Assembly: GCF_020526085.1 (NCBI RefSeq)
Contig: NZ_CP084874.1
Location: 1,612,001-1,676,000 of the forward strand
DNA: 64,000 bases
Direction of reading: 5' to 3'
Source of the DNA: Klebsiella africana
Lineage (GTDB): Bacteria > Pseudomonadota > Gammaproteobacteria > Enterobacterales > Enterobacteriaceae
Positions 33,125-43,207 of this stretch are shown here, piece by piece. The position numbers and the translations under genes were made by a program. How positions within the stretch are numbered: the stretch's first letter is position 1; every line of letters starts with the position of its first letter. Under the pieces are notes generated by a model. That model was not told the origin of the DNA. It saw nothing but the letters and a program-made list of their open reading frames with translations, and made no database searches.

Positions 33125-34564
33125 ATGAAATTGATATTAAATAAAAGCGTGCTGGCGGCATTGCCCCTGGCCATCGCGCTGGCTGGCTGCGCGCCATCTC
33201 ATGAGATTGCTCATTCGCCGCAGCAGCAAATTCCGGCTTCCCATGTATCGATGGAACTCCCTGCCGCCGTTAAAAATGGCTGGCCGCAAACCGAGTGGTG
33301 GAAAGACTATCACGACGCCCAGCTGAATAATCTGATCCAGCGAGCGTTAGCCAACGCGCCGGATATGCAAATTGCCGAACAGCGGATCCGTCTGGCGGAA
33401 GCCCAGGCCAGAATGTCGCAAGCCAATCTTGGCCCGGAGATGGATTTCTCCGCCGATGTTGAACGCCAGCGCATGTCGGCCGAAGGCCTGATGGGACCGT
33501 TCGCTACCGACACTGACGGCAACACCGGCCCGTGGTATACCAACGGTACCTTCGGCTTGACCGCCGGCTGGGATCTGGACCTGTGGGGCAAAAACCGCGC
33601 ACTGGTTAAAGCGCGCATCGGCGAGCTGAAAGCCCAGGTGGCCGAGCAGGCCCAGACCCGTGAATTGCTTTCCGGCAGCGTGGCGCGTCTGTACTGGCAG
33701 TGGCAGACAGAAGCGGCGATCAAAGCGGTGCTGCAGCAGGTGAAGAGCGAGCAAAACAATATTGTGACGGTGGATAAGGCGCTGTTCCAGCGCGGGATCA
33801 CCAACTCTGCCGAAGGGGCGGAGAACGATATTAACGTCAGCAAAACCGACCAGCAGCTGGCGGACGTAGCAGGCACGATGAAAGAGATTGAAGCACGGCT
33901 GATGGCCCTGACTAACAGTCAGAGCCAGTCGCTGAACCTCAAACCAGCCAGCCTGCCAACGGTCAGCGCGCAGCTGCCTGACACTCTCGGCTATGAACTG
34001 CTGGCGCGCCGCCCGGATCTGCAGGTCGCCCACTGGTACATTGAGGCGTCGCTCAGCGAAGTGGACGCGGCGAAAGCGGCGTTTTATCCGGACATCAATC
34101 TGATGGCGTTCCTGCAGCAGGATGCCCTGCACTTAAGCGACCTGTTCCGCCATTCGGCGCAGCAGATGGGCGTCACCGCCGGGCTGACGCTGCCGATCTT
34201 TGACAGCGGCCGCCTCAATGCCAATCTGGATATCGCCAGCGCGCAGAACAGCCTGTCGATCGCCCAGTACAACAAAGCGGTGGTGGATGCCGTTAACCAG
34301 GTGGCGAAAACCGCCAGCCAAGTCGAAACATTAATGGCGAAAAGCCAGCAGCAGCAGCAGGTTGAAAAAGACGCCCAGCGGGTGGTGGACCTGGCGCAGG
34401 CCCGGATGAACGCGGGGATCCTCCCTGGCTCGCGGGTAAGCATGGCTAAGCTGCCGGCGCTGCAGGAGCGGATTACCGCGCTGCGTCTGCACGGCCAGTG
34501 GATTGATGCCAGCATTCAGCTGACCTCGGCCCTCGGCGGCGGTTACCACCAGACGGTGAAGTAA
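33125..34564 (+). CDS. mdtQ: Outer-membrane efflux lipoprotein MdtQ
   Basis: 479 residues, outer membrane factor (TolC/NodT-like) family. Lipoprotein signal with lipobox ALAGC, Cys22. Two outer-membrane-efflux repeats follow with coiled-coil stretches (for example LAEAQARMSQANLGPEM). The closest match I recognise is E. coli MdtQ/YohG, which is disrupted in K-12; here the frame is intact. No matching RND or MFP partner lies next to it, so it would need a pump encoded elsewhere. Confidence 0.9.
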   Translation: MKLILNKSVLAALPLAIALAGCAPSHEIAHSPQQQIPASHVSMELPAAVKNGWPQTEWWKDYHDAQLNNLIQRALANAPDMQIAEQRIRLAEAQARMSQANLGPEMDFSADVERQRMSAEGLMGPFATDTDGNTGPWYTNGTFGLTAGWDLDLWGKNRALVKARIGELKAQVAEQAQTRELLSGSVARLYWQWQTEAAIKAVLQQVKSEQNNIVTVDKALFQRGITNSAEGAENDINVSKTDQQLADVAGTMKEIEARLMALTNSQSQSLNLKPASLPTVSAQLPDTLGYELLARRPDLQVAHWYIEASLSEVDAAKAAFYPDINLMAFLQQDALHLSDLFRHSAQQMGVTAGLTLPIFDSGRLNANLDIASAQNSLSIAQYNKAVVDAVNQVAKTASQVETLMAKSQQQQQVEKDAQRVVDLAQARMNAGILPGSRVSMAKLPALQERITALRLHGQWIDASIQLTSALGGGYHQTVK

Positions 34565-34574
34565 CCGCTACCCA

Positions 34575-34596
34575 CGGTGCGCCCGCGGGCGCACCG
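34575..34596. terminator. GC palindrome between mdtQ and yohD
   Basis: cggtgcgcccgcgggcgcac plus one G pair is a perfect palindrome between convergent genes. It lacks a T-run on the plus strand; on the minus strand a few A/T only. It may act as an RNA 3' end stabiliser. Confidence 0.5.
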
Positions 34597-34597
34597 C

Positions 34598-35167
34598 TTA
34601 GTCCTTTTTCTTACCCTCGCGCCGCCTGAGCCACCAGTGGGCGGCCACCACCACCACCACCGCGAGGATCAGCCAGATCCAGTGCTTTAGATGAGCATCC
34701 AGATGGTGCAGCCACGGGCCAACCACCTCGCCGCCAAGATAGCCAATGGTGGTAAACAGCAGGGCCCACACCAGCGCTCCGACAATATTCAGCGGCAGGA
34801 AAATGCGCGGCGGCAGGCGGCTGGCGCCGATCAGCAGAGGGCCGATCACCCGAAAGCCGTACATAAAACGGGTGCCGATGACAAACAGCCACGGTCGGTG
34901 CTGGATCATACGCTGCGCTTTACGGATCCGCGCTTTCTGACTGGCGAAACGGCGCAAAATGCGCCCGCCAAAGCGGCGGCCGACCAGATAGAGCAGCTGA
35001 TCGCCAATCATCCCGCCGAGGGCGACGGCGATCACCACCAGAGGAAACTTCAGTAGCCCCTGATGCGCCGCGACGCCGCCCAGCAGGGTAATGGTCTCAC
35101 CTTCCGCCATGCTGCCGACGATCAGCGCCGCGTAGCCATACTGGGAAATCAGGTGATTGATATCCAT
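34598..35167 (-). CDS. yohD: DedA-family membrane protein YohD
   Basis: 189 residues, DedA/SNARE-associated family. Four to five helices, with the family segments EGETITLLGGVAAHQGLLKFP and FMYGFRVIGPLLIGASR including the functional Glu and Arg positions. DedA proteins act in membrane integrity and undecaprenyl-phosphate or other lipid recycling; the substrate of YohD is not known. Convergent with mdtQ. Confidence 0.93.
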   Translation of the reverse strand: MDINHLISQYGYAALIVGSMAEGETITLLGGVAAHQGLLKFPLVVIAVALGGMIGDQLLYLVGRRFGGRILRRFASQKARIRKAQRMIQHRPWLFVIGTRFMYGFRVIGPLLIGASRLPPRIFLPLNIVGALVWALLFTTIGYLGGEVVGPWLHHLDAHLKHWIWLILAVVVVVAAHWWLRRREGKKKD

Positions 35168-35320
35168 AAACAGCTTTTCTCCTTACCTCATCACCTTTTA
35201 ATCATACACCCTGCTGACCAAAACGCGGCGACGCAGATTTTTCGCGCTGTACACAAAATAATCTACAGGCTGAATTATACTTGGATCAGTGCAGTACGAA
35301 GCCGTGACAAGGGGGACGCT

Positions 35321-35908
35321 ATGAACCATGTCTGGGGGCTCTTCGCTCATCCCAACCGGGAGATGAGCGTGATTAAGAGCGAGAATGAAACCATTTCTCA
35401 TCACTATACGCATCATGTGCTGCTGATGGCGGCGGTTCCGGTGGTCTGCGCCTTTATCGGCACCACGCAGCTGGGCTGGAACTTCGGCGATGGCACGGTG
35501 ATTAAACTGTCGATGTTGACCGGGCTGGCGCTGGCGGTGCTGTTTTACGCGGTGATGCTGGCCGGGGTGGCGATCATGGGGCGGGTCATCTGGTGGATGG
35601 CCAGACAATATCCGCAACAGCCTTCGCTGAAACGCTGCATGGTGTTTGCCGGCTATGTGGCCACGCCGCTGTTTCTGAGCGGGATTGTGGCGCTCTATCC
35701 GCTGGTCTGGCTGTGCGCGCTGATCGGTACCATCGCGCTGTTTTACACGGGCTATCTGCTCTATCTTGGCATCCCCACCTTCCTGAGCATTAACCGGGAA
35801 GAGGGGTTAAGCTTCGCCAGTTCAACGCTGGCCATTGGGGTACTGGTGCTGGAAGTGCTGCTGGCCATCACCGTGGTGCTGTGGGGCTATGGCTACCGAC
35901 TCTTCTGA
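35321..35908 (+). CDS. yohC: Yip1-family inner-membrane protein YohC
   Basis: 195 residues with five hydrophobic helices (about residues 30-195), Yip1 domain. Start MNHVWGLFAHPNREM matches the family; an in-frame extension upstream overlaps the yohD control region and is rejected. Ribosome site gggggac. Function unknown. In E. coli a short-chain dehydrogenase gene, yohF, lies in this neighbourhood; none is seen here. Confidence 0.93.
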   Translation: MNHVWGLFAHPNREMSVIKSENETISHHYTHHVLLMAAVPVVCAFIGTTQLGWNFGDGTVIKLSMLTGLALAVLFYAVMLAGVAIMGRVIWWMARQYPQQPSLKRCMVFAGYVATPLFLSGIVALYPLVWLCALIGTIALFYTGYLLYLGIPTFLSINREEGLSFASSTLAIGVLVLEVLLAITVVLWGYGYRLF

Positions 35909-35929
35909 TTGGACAGTTCGGGTAAATAT

Positions 35930-35966
35930 GCATTGCCGGCAAATATGTATTTTGTGTCGGCAATGC
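35930..35966. repeat. Inverted repeat between yohC and pbpG
   Basis: gcattgccg and cggcaatgc, a perfect 9-bp inverted repeat with a 19-base AT-rich spacer, lies 134-170 bases before pbpG. No T-run follows, so it is not a standard terminator; it could be an operator or an RNA stem. Confidence 0.5.
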
Positions 35967-36099
35967 AGCATTTCTTCACGATTCTTATTAGGCACAGGGC
36001 CTTACGGCGCGGTATGATGGCGTTTGCCAGCGATGTTGCCCACTTAACCTCGCGGCGTACGTTCCATAACGTGCAAAAATACTTTTCAGAATGCCCATG

Positions 36100-37047
36100 A
36101 TGCCGAAATTTCGAGTCTCTTTGCTCAGCCTGACTTTGCTGCTGGCTGTGCCTTTTGCGCCCCAGGCGTTAGCAAAAACCCCGACGACGGTTGCCGCTTC
36201 GCAGCCCGACATTGCCTCCGGAAGCGCTATGATCGTCGATCTGGCCACCAAAAAAGTTATCTACGCCAGCCAGCCGGATCTGGTGCGCCCGATGGCGTCG
36301 ATCACCAAAGTGATGACCGCCATGGTGGTGCTCGATGCCCATCTGCCGATGGATGAGATGCTGACGGTGGATATCAGCCATACCCCGGAAATGAAGGGGA
36401 TCTACTCCCGCGTGCGGCTCAACAGTCAAATTAGCCGCCGCACGATGCTGCTGCTGGCGCTGATGTCTTCCGAGAACCGCGCGGCCGCCAGCCTGGCACA
36501 TCATTACCCGGGCGGCTATGACGCCTTTATTCGCGCGATGAACGCCAAAGCCCAGGCGCTGGGCATGACCCATACCCGCTATGTGGAGCCGACCGGCCTG
36601 TCGGTACACAACGTCTCCACCGCTCGCGATCTGACTAAACTGCTGATCGCCAGCGAGCAGTATCCGCTGATTGGCCAGCTGAGCACCACTAAAGAAGAGA
36701 CCGCTACCTTCGCCCATCCGGCCTACAGCCTGCCGTTTCGCAACACCAACCATCTGGTGTATCGCGATAACTGGAATATCCAGCTGACTAAAACCGGCTT
36801 CACTAACGCTGCCGGCCACTGCCTGATTATGCGCACGGTGATTAACCAACGTCCGGTGGCGCTGGTGGTGATGGATGCCTTCGGGAAATACACCCACTTC
36901 GCCGACGCCAGCCGCTTGCGAACCTGGATTGAGACCGGGAAGGTGATGCCAGTACCCGCCTCGGCGCTGAGCTATAAAAAGCAGCGCGAAGCGCAGATGG
37001 CGGAGGCGATGCTGAAAGGCGGCGCGCAGACCGCGCAGAACGATTAA
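36100..37047 (+). CDS. pbpG: D-alanyl-D-alanine endopeptidase PBP7
   Basis: Low-molecular-mass penicillin-binding protein that cuts DD-crosslinks in peptidoglycan in the periplasm. Signal peptide to about ALA (residue 25). Active-site motifs: SITK (Ser-x-x-Lys) near residue 67, SEN ([11 protein letters not shown]) and KTG ([11 protein letters not shown]). Starts at 36091, 36097 and 36100 are all in frame; [11 protein letters not shown] (36100) matches the family, and no strong ribosome site decides between them. Full length, single gene. Confidence 0.95.
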   Translation: MPKFRVSLLSLTLLLAVPFAPQALAKTPTTVAASQPDIASGSAMIVDLATKKVIYASQPDLVRPMASITKVMTAMVVLDAHLPMDEMLTVDISHTPEMKGIYSRVRLNSQISRRTMLLLALMSSENRAAASLAHHYPGGYDAFIRAMNAKAQALGMTHTRYVEPTGLSVHNVSTARDLTKLLIASEQYPLIGQLSTTKEETATFAHPAYSLPFRNTNHLVYRDNWNIQLTKTGFTNAAGHCLIMRTVINQRPVALVVMDAFGKYTHFADASRLRTWIETGKVMPVPASALSYKKQREAQMAEAMLKGGAQTAQND

Positions 37048-37057
37048 TCTGTACGTT

Positions 37058-37255
37058 CCCCGGATAGCGGCGCATTGCGCCTTATCCGGGCTACGTGATT
37101 TGGCACCGGGTTCGCCCCCTTCCCGGGCCCGGCAAGCGCAGCGCCGTCGGGCAATCAGGCACCGTGCCGCATTTGTGCCGGATGGCGGCTTGCGCCTCTA
37201 CAGAGCCGCGCTGAACGGTAGCCCGGCTAAGGCGTTTACGCCGCGAGCCGGGGAT
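37058..37255. repeat. REP-type repeat cluster after pbpG
   Basis: About four palindromic REP-like units in both orientations: near 37058-37095 (cggatagcggcgcattgcgc), 37124-37153, 37175-37206 and 37217-37255. They fill the 220-base gap between convergent pbpG and an acetyltransferase gene. Confidence 0.75.
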
Positions 37256-37268
37256 TTGGCGCCGGAGA

Positions 37269-37823
37269 TCACTCCGGCAGCGTCCAGTCGCCGTCACCCA
37301 GCGCGCGCTGCATAATCAACGTATCCCGCCAGTCGCCCATCTTGTAGCCGACGCTGCGCAGTTGACCCGCCACGGTAAAACCAAACTTTTTATGGATCGC
37401 CAGCGAACCGGCATTATTATGACCATCGCCGATGATCGCCAGCATCTGCCGCCACGGACCTTTCTCGCATTCAGCGATCAGCCGCGACAGCAGCGCGCTG
37501 CCGATGCCGCGCCCGCCCATTCCGGACTCAACGTAAATAGACTCCTCAAGCGTGTAGCGATAGGCCGGACGCGGGCGATAGAAGGTGGCGTAGCAGTAGC
37601 CGACGATAGCCCCGCGCCACAGCGCCACCAGCCACGGCAGCCCGTTATCGCGGACGGTTTTGATCCGTTTACGCATTTCGTCAACGGTAGGGGGGATCTC
37701 TTCGAAGGAGGCACGGCCATTGAGCACGTGCCAGACATACAGCGCGGCGATGGCATGCGCATCGTCGGGCAGCGCTTCACGAATTTCTAAATCACTGTCG
37801 AGTAACGGGGCCTCTGCGGGCAT
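37269..37823 (-). CDS. GNAT N-acetyltransferase (Pat/Bar-like)
   Basis: 184 residues. GNAT fold with acetyl-CoA loop motif GMGGRGIGSALLSRLI (about residues 102-117), and the family-specific RPRPAYRYTLEESIYV and HNNAGSLAIHKKFGF. This pattern is shared with phosphinothricin/methionine-sulfone acetyltransferases such as YncA-type MnaT; substrate not certain. Start MPAEAPLLDSDLE (37823) has caggag upstream; a longer frame is rejected. Divergent control is not shared with any neighbour. Confidence 0.85.
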   Translation of the reverse strand: MPAEAPLLDSDLEIREALPDDAHAIAALYVWHVLNGRASFEEIPPTVDEMRKRIKTVRDNGLPWLVALWRGAIVGYCYATFYRPRPAYRYTLEESIYVESGMGGRGIGSALLSRLIAECEKGPWRQMLAIIGDGHNNAGSLAIHKKFGFTVAGQLRSVGYKMGDWRDTLIMQRALGDGDWTLPE

Positions 37824-37908
37824 GGCGGCGCTCCTGAATCTGCCGGAGAAACATTCTCCGGCGTGCAGCGTAATACAGAAGCGCCAGGCTGAATAGTCCT
37901 GCTGTCGA

Positions 37909-39654
37909 TTATTGCGGATCCGCCGGGGAGACTGGCGTCGGGGCCGCTTCGCCCCAGTATTTCTGCTTACTGGTTTTACCAATCCCCGGGTTCATGCTGT
38001 TGGTCGGATCGTTCTGGCGATAGAACTGCTGCAGGCTCTCCGGGGCTTCATACAGATGACCCACGTTATGCTCCGCCGGGTACTGGGCGCCGCGCGCTTT
38101 CAGTAATTCCAGCATTTTTTCCTTCAGAGCGTGGGCGTCGACCCCTTTCTTGACGATGTAATCCTGATGGAAAACATGGCACATAAAGTGGCCATAGTAG
38201 AGCTTATGCACCAGCTGGCTGTCGATCTCCGGCGGTAGATGTTCGAACCACTCGGTATCGTTGCGGCGCAGGGCGATATCCAGCGCCAGAATATCTTCGA
38301 CTTCGTCAGCATGCACCGCCTGATAGCGGATGGCCGCACCGGCGGCGGCAAAGCGGTGCAGAAATGCCTTGCTGCCTTCCTCCGGGGTACAGGCGAAGAA
38401 ATCCCCCTCGGCTTGCTGGAAGTATTCCGTCAGCCAGCGCTGCGCTTCTTCGATGCCATCCCCGGCCATCTTCAGCAGCAGATGGTGTTCATATTTATCA
38501 CGCCAGGTTTTCATCCGCTCCGGTAAATGCGCCGGGAAGACGTGGCCGAGCTTCTGCATAAAGCGGTCGGTAAAGTGCGGCTTAAACAGCGAGACTTTCT
38601 CCAGCATCGCGTCGGTGCGCCCCTTCATGGTGAAGAAGAACGGCATTTTGTCGGTGCCGAGCTTGTCGATCATCAGGAAGGTGTCTTTGCCATACTTCTC
38701 GGCGATATCGTAAATATCGCGGTGCATATATTCCCCGGCCACCGGCAGATGCTGGAACTCGGCGAGGATATGGCGGCGGATCTCGGTCAATACCTGCGGC
38801 TGGTTGGTGCCAATATAAAATACCTGTTGGCGCTTTTCCGCCGGGAAAGTATCGAGACGCACGGCGAATACCGCCAGCTTGCCGGCGCAGCCGGAGGATT
38901 CGAACAGGCGGTCCGGGTCGGCGTTGTAGCGCGCCGGGGTGTCGGCATCGACATCGCGCACGCGGGTGACATAGTCGTGATCGTGGGCGTGGCGGCCGTC
39001 GTGCAGCACATCGCTATCGCTGATCCGCTCGTCGTCGAGACGGCTGAGGATCTGCTCCGGCGTACTGCCCAGATCGATGCCCAGATGGTTGACCAGCTTC
39101 AGTTTGCCGTCGGCGTCAATCTGCGCGAACAGCGACATCTCGGTGTAGGCCGGCCCGCGCTGCACCAGCGAACCGCCGGAGTTGTTACAGATCCCGCCGA
39201 TCACCGATGCGCCGATGCATGACGAGCCGATCACCGAGTGCGGTTCGCGTCCCAGCGGTTTGAGCGCTTTTTCCAGCGAATAGAGGGTGGTGCCGGGCCA
39301 GGCCAGCACCTGCTCGCCTTTGTCCAGCAGATGCAGTTTGTCCAGGCGCAGGGTGCTGATAATCACGATTTCGCGATCGTAATCATTGCCGTTGGGGGTC
39401 GAACCTTCGGTCAGGCCGGTGTTGGCCGCCTGCATCAGAATAATTTTATCGGCGTCGACGCAGGCGTTGAGCACGCGCCAGAGTTCGAGCAGGGTGCCGG
39501 GAAAGACAACCGCCAGCGCCTCGCCCTGACCGGAGCGGAAGCCTTTGCGGTAGCGCTGGGTTTTTGCCGGGTCGGTCAGCAGATGCGAAGGGCCAACCAG
39601 GCGCGCCAGATCCGCCAGAAACGTTTTATGGGTATTAGTGGGTGCAGATGACAT
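37909..39654 (-). CDS. dld: Quinone-dependent D-lactate dehydrogenase
   Basis: 581 residues. FAD-binding domain with NTGLTEGSTPNGNDYDREIV and SSCIGASVIGGICNNSGGSL, then the membrane-associated domain typical of enterobacterial Dld. Oxidises D-lactate to pyruvate at the inner membrane and passes electrons to quinone. Start MSSAPTNTHKTFL (39654) has gagtgg/aagga before it. Close match to E. coli Dld; the C-terminal tail (TPVSPADPQ) is Klebsiella-like. Divergent from bglX across 194 bases in which no clear operator was found. Confidence 0.97.
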   Translation of the reverse strand: MSSAPTNTHKTFLADLARLVGPSHLLTDPAKTQRYRKGFRSGQGEALAVVFPGTLLELWRVLNACVDADKIILMQAANTGLTEGSTPNGNDYDREIVIISTLRLDKLHLLDKGEQVLAWPGTTLYSLEKALKPLGREPHSVIGSSCIGASVIGGICNNSGGSLVQRGPAYTEMSLFAQIDADGKLKLVNHLGIDLGSTPEQILSRLDDERISDSDVLHDGRHAHDHDYVTRVRDVDADTPARYNADPDRLFESSGCAGKLAVFAVRLDTFPAEKRQQVFYIGTNQPQVLTEIRRHILAEFQHLPVAGEYMHRDIYDIAEKYGKDTFLMIDKLGTDKMPFFFTMKGRTDAMLEKVSLFKPHFTDRFMQKLGHVFPAHLPERMKTWRDKYEHHLLLKMAGDGIEEAQRWLTEYFQQAEGDFFACTPEEGSKAFLHRFAAAGAAIRYQAVHADEVEDILALDIALRRNDTEWFEHLPPEIDSQLVHKLYYGHFMCHVFHQDYIVKKGVDAHALKEKMLELLKARGAQYPAEHNVGHLYEAPESLQQFYRQNDPTNSMNPGIGKTSKQKYWGEAAPTPVSPADPQ

Positions 39655-39848
39655 GTTCCACTCCTTGTGGTGGTGCGCAAAATATCGAGGATAAGCATAG
39701 CGCTTTGTATGACAATTTGATGCATGAATGTTTCGCAAAAATCAGAGAACAACCTTAGCATTCTGCGGGCGCGTTGTTTATATATATGGCAAACTGCGGT
39801 TTTTATTATGTTTTACCGAGTCCCCGTCTGAGAAAAAGCGAGATAACA

Positions 39849-42146
39849 ATGAAATGGCTCTGCACTGTAGGCGTCGCCGTGAGTCTGGCGCTGCAACCCG
39901 CGCTGGCGGATGAACTGTTTGGTAACCACCCCCTGACCCCGCAGGCGCGGGATGCCTTTGTCACCGACCTGCTGAAAAAAATGACGGTGGACGAGAAAAT
40001 CGGCCAGCTGCGTCTGATAAGCGTCGGCCCGGATAACCCGAAAGAGGCGATCCGTGAAATGATCAAAAATGGTCAGGTGGGGGCAATTTTTAACACCGTC
40101 ACCCGCCCGGATATCCGTGTTATGCAGGATCAGGTGATGCAGCTTAGCCGCCTGAAGATCCCGCTGTTCTTTGCCTACGATGTGCTGCATGGCCAGCGCA
40201 CCGTGTTCCCGATAAGCCTCGGCCTGGCCTCATCCTTTAACCTCGACGCGGTGAAGACCGTGGGCCGCGTGTCAGCTTATGAAGCCGCCGATGACGGCCT
40301 GAATATGACCTGGGCGCCGATGGTCGATGTCTCCCGCGACCCGCGCTGGGGACGCGCTTCCGAAGGGTTCGGGGAAGACACCTATCTGACCACGATGATG
40401 GGTCAGGCGATGGTGGAGTCGATGCAGGGCAAGAGCCCGGCGGACCGCTATTCGGTGATGACCAGCGTCAAGCATTTCGCCGCCTACGGCGCGGTGGAGG
40501 GCGGGAAAGAGTACAACACGGTCGACATGAGCCCGCAGCGCCTGTTCAACGACTATATGCCGCCGTATAAAGCCGGGCTGGATGCCGGTAGCGGCGCGGT
40601 GATGGTGGCCCTGAACTCGCTGAACGGCACCCCGGCGACCTCTGATTCCTGGCTGCTGAAAGACGTCCTGCGCGACCAGTGGGGCTTTAAAGGCATCACG
40701 GTCTCCGACCACGGCGCCATCAAAGAGTTGATTAAGCACGGCGTGGCCTCCGACCCGGAAGACGCGGTGCGCGTGGCGCTCAAGTCCGGCATCAACATGA
40801 GTATGAGCGACGAGTATTACAGCAAGTACCTGCCGGGGCTGGTGAAGACTGGCAAGGTGACCATGGCCGAGTTGGATGACGCCACCCGACACGTGCTCAA
40901 CGTCAAATATGATATGGGGCTGTTCAACGATCCGTACAGCCACCTGGGGCCAAAAGATTCTGACCCGCAGGACACCAACGCGGAAAGCCGCCTGCATCGT
41001 CAAGAGGCGCGCGAAGTAGCTCGCGAGAGCCTGGTGCTGCTAAAAAACCGTCTCGAGACGCTGCCGCTGAAAAAATCCGGCACCATCGCGGTGGTGGGCG
41101 CGCTGGCGGACAGCAAACGCGACATGATGGGCAGTTGGTCGGCGGCGGGCGTGGCCGACCAGTCGGTGACCGTCCTGACCGGCATCAAAGAAGCGCTGGG
41201 CGATAACGGCAAAGTGATTTACGCCAAAGGGGCGAACGTTACCGACGATAAAGGCATTGTCGATTTCCTCAACCTGTATGAGAACGCGGTGCAGGTTGAC
41301 CCGCGCTCGCCGCAGGAAATGATCGACGAAGCCGTCGCGGCGGCGAAGCAATCCGACGTGGTGGTTGCCGTAGTGGGCGAGGCGCAGGGCATGGCGCATG
41401 AGGCCTCCAGCCGGACCGACATCACCCTGCCGCAGAGTCAGCGCAATCTGATTGCCGCCCTCAAAGCCACCGGCAAACCGCTGGTGCTGGTGCTGATGAA
41501 CGGGCGTCCGCTGGCGCTGGTGAAAGAGGATCAGCAAGCCGATGCGCTGCTGGAGACCTGGTTTGCCGGCACCGAAGGCGGTCACGCCATCGCCGACGTG
41601 CTGTTTGGCGACTATAACCCGTCGGGCAAACTGCCGATGTCTTTCCCGCGCTCGGTAGGGCAGATCCCAACCTACTACAGCCACCTGAATACCGGTCGGC
41701 CGTATAATCCGGAGAAGCCGAACAAGTATACCTCGCGTTACTTCGATGAAGCCAACGGCCCGCTGTATCCGTTTGGCTACGGCCTGAGCTACACCACCTT
41801 TAGCGTCTCCGATGTCACCATGTCGTCGACCACCTTGCCGCGTGATGGCAGCGTGACGGCCAGTGTGCAGGTAACCAACACCGGCAAGCGCGAAGGGGCG
41901 ACGGTCATTCAGCTGTACCTGCAGGACGTCACCGCCTCCATGAGCCGGCCGGTGAAAATGCTGCGCGGCTTTAAAAAGGTCACCCTCAAGCCGGGCGAAA
42001 CGCAAACCGTTAGCTTCCCGATTGACGTCGACGCGCTGAAGTTCTGGAACCAGCAGATGAAATACGTTGCTGAGCCGGGCAAATTCAATGTCTTTATCGG
42101 CGTGGACTCCGCTCGTGTGAAGCAAAGCGAGTTTGAACTGTTGTAA
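39849..42146 (+). CDS. bglX: Periplasmic beta-glucosidase BglX
   Basis: 765 residues, glycoside hydrolase family 3. Signal peptide of 20 residues (ending ALA before DELFGNHP). Catalytic nucleophile Asp287 in GITVSDHGAIKEL; substrate-binding KHFAAYG and a C-terminal fibronectin-III-like domain. Hydrolyses beta-glucosides and cello-oligosaccharides in the periplasm. Start MKWLCTVGVAVS is chosen over a longer frame. It is functionally near the bgl operon 8 kb upstream but not linked to it by sequence. A terminator follows 31 bases after the stop. Confidence 0.97.
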   Translation: MKWLCTVGVAVSLALQPALADELFGNHPLTPQARDAFVTDLLKKMTVDEKIGQLRLISVGPDNPKEAIREMIKNGQVGAIFNTVTRPDIRVMQDQVMQLSRLKIPLFFAYDVLHGQRTVFPISLGLASSFNLDAVKTVGRVSAYEAADDGLNMTWAPMVDVSRDPRWGRASEGFGEDTYLTTMMGQAMVESMQGKSPADRYSVMTSVKHFAAYGAVEGGKEYNTVDMSPQRLFNDYMPPYKAGLDAGSGAVMVALNSLNGTPATSDSWLLKDVLRDQWGFKGITVSDHGAIKELIKHGVASDPEDAVRVALKSGINMSMSDEYYSKYLPGLVKTGKVTMAELDDATRHVLNVKYDMGLFNDPYSHLGPKDSDPQDTNAESRLHRQEAREVARESLVLLKNRLETLPLKKSGTIAVVGALADSKRDMMGSWSAAGVADQSVTVLTGIKEALGDNGKVIYAKGANVTDDKGIVDFLNLYENAVQVDPRSPQEMIDEAVAAAKQSDVVVAVVGEAQGMAHEASSRTDITLPQSQRNLIAALKATGKPLVLVLMNGRPLALVKEDQQADALLETWFAGTEGGHAIADVLFGDYNPSGKLPMSFPRSVGQIPTYYSHLNTGRPYNPEKPNKYTSRYFDEANGPLYPFGYGLSYTTFSVSDVTMSSTTLPRDGSVTASVQVTNTGKREGATVIQLYLQDVTASMSRPVKMLRGFKKVTLKPGETQTVSFPIDVDALKFWNQQMKYVAEPGKFNVFIGVDSARVKQSEFELL

Positions 42147-42177
42147 GGAATAGCCCTTAAGCTCAACGTGACACGTT

Positions 42178-42206
42178 AAAGGCCGATTAATCGGCCTTTT
42201 CTTTTT
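42178..42206 (+). terminator. bglX terminator
   Basis: A 10-bp palindrome, aaaggccgat / atcggccttt, followed by a T-rich tail. Confidence 0.9.
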
Positions 42207-42282
42207 CGTATCGCCTGCAAATGGACTACGCTTTTCTCTTAAGCTTCTGTAAGCGAAGCGCAAAAGAACTGAGGGAAGCGGG

Positions 42283-43200
42283 ATGAAGATGGCAACGACA
42301 TGGTCCGGCGCACTGGCGCTGGCCGCCCTGATAAGTTTACCGCTGCAGGCAGCGGAGCCAGTGAAGGTCGGCTCGAAAATTGATACCGAAGGGGCGCTGC
42401 TGGGCAATATGATCCAGCAGGTGCTGGAAAGCCACGGCGTCAAAACGATTAATAAAATCCAGCTTGGCACCACACCGGTGGTGCGCGGGGCGATTGTCGC
42501 CGGCGAGCTGGATATCTACCCGGAATATACCGGCAATGGCGCTTTCTTCTTTAAAGATGAAAACGACCCGGCGTGGAAGAATGCCCAACAGGGCTATGAG
42601 AAGGTGAAGCGCCTCGACCAGGAAAAGCATCAGTTGGTGTGGCTCACCCCGGCGCCGGCCAACAACACCTGGACTATCGCCGTGCGCCAGGACCTGGCGG
42701 AGAAAAACCACCTGACCTCGCTGGCCGACCTCAGTCGCTACCTGAAGGAGGGCGGTGAATTTAAGCTGGCGGCCTCGGCGGAGTTTATTGAACGCCAGGA
42801 CGCGTTGCCGGCATTTGAAAAAGCGTATAGCTTCAAACTTAACCAGAACCAGCTGCTGTCGCTGGCCGGGGGCGATACGGCGGTGACCATCAAAGCGGCG
42901 GCGCAGCAGACCTCCGGCGTTAACGCGGCGATGGCCTACGGCACCGACGGCCCGGTAGCAGCCCTGGGGTTACAGACGCTGAGCGACCCGCAGGGCGTGC
43001 AGCCGATTTATGCCCCGACGCCGGTGGTACGTGAGGCAGTGCTCAAAGCCTATCCCCAGATTGCCGACTGGCTGCAGCCGGTCTTCGCCAGCCTCGATGA
43101 AAAAACCTTGCAGCAGTTGAACGCCCGCATTGCGGTGGAGGGCCAGGATGCGAAGCGCGTGGCGGCAGACTATCTGCAGCAGAAAGGCCTGCTGAAGTAA
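42283..43200 (+). CDS. osmF: Osmolyte ABC transporter binding protein OsmF
   Basis: 305 residues, periplasmic OpuAC-type substrate-binding protein for glycine-betaine-like compounds. Signal peptide ends LQAAE (about residue 24); domain begins [18 protein letters not shown] and includes the ligand pocket segment [15 protein letters not shown]. First gene of osmF-yehY-yehX-yehW. In E. coli the operon is RpoS-dependent, and the transporter is a low-affinity betaine system. Confidence 0.94.
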   Translation: MKMATTWSGALALAALISLPLQAAEPVKVGSKIDTEGALLGNMIQQVLESHGVKTINKIQLGTTPVVRGAIVAGELDIYPEYTGNGAFFFKDENDPAWKNAQQGYEKVKRLDQEKHQLVWLTPAPANNTWTIAVRQDLAEKNHLTSLADLSRYLKEGGEFKLAASAEFIERQDALPAFEKAYSFKLNQNQLLSLAGGDTAVTIKAAAQQTSGVNAAMAYGTDGPVAALGLQTLSDPQGVQPIYAPTPVVREAVLKAYPQIADWLQPVFASLDEKTLQQLNARIAVEGQDAKRVAADYLQQKGLLK

Positions 43201-43207
43201 GCCACCG

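Noticed and set aside
32262..39654. Genomic island between the bgl operon and dld
   Set aside because: mdtQ, yohD, yohC, pbpG and dld are enterobacterial backbone genes; no integrase, tRNA, direct repeats or clear composition shift was seen.
41040..42473. 477-codon minus-strand frame opposite bglX
   Set aside because: Antisense shadow; BglX motifs on the plus strand are complete.
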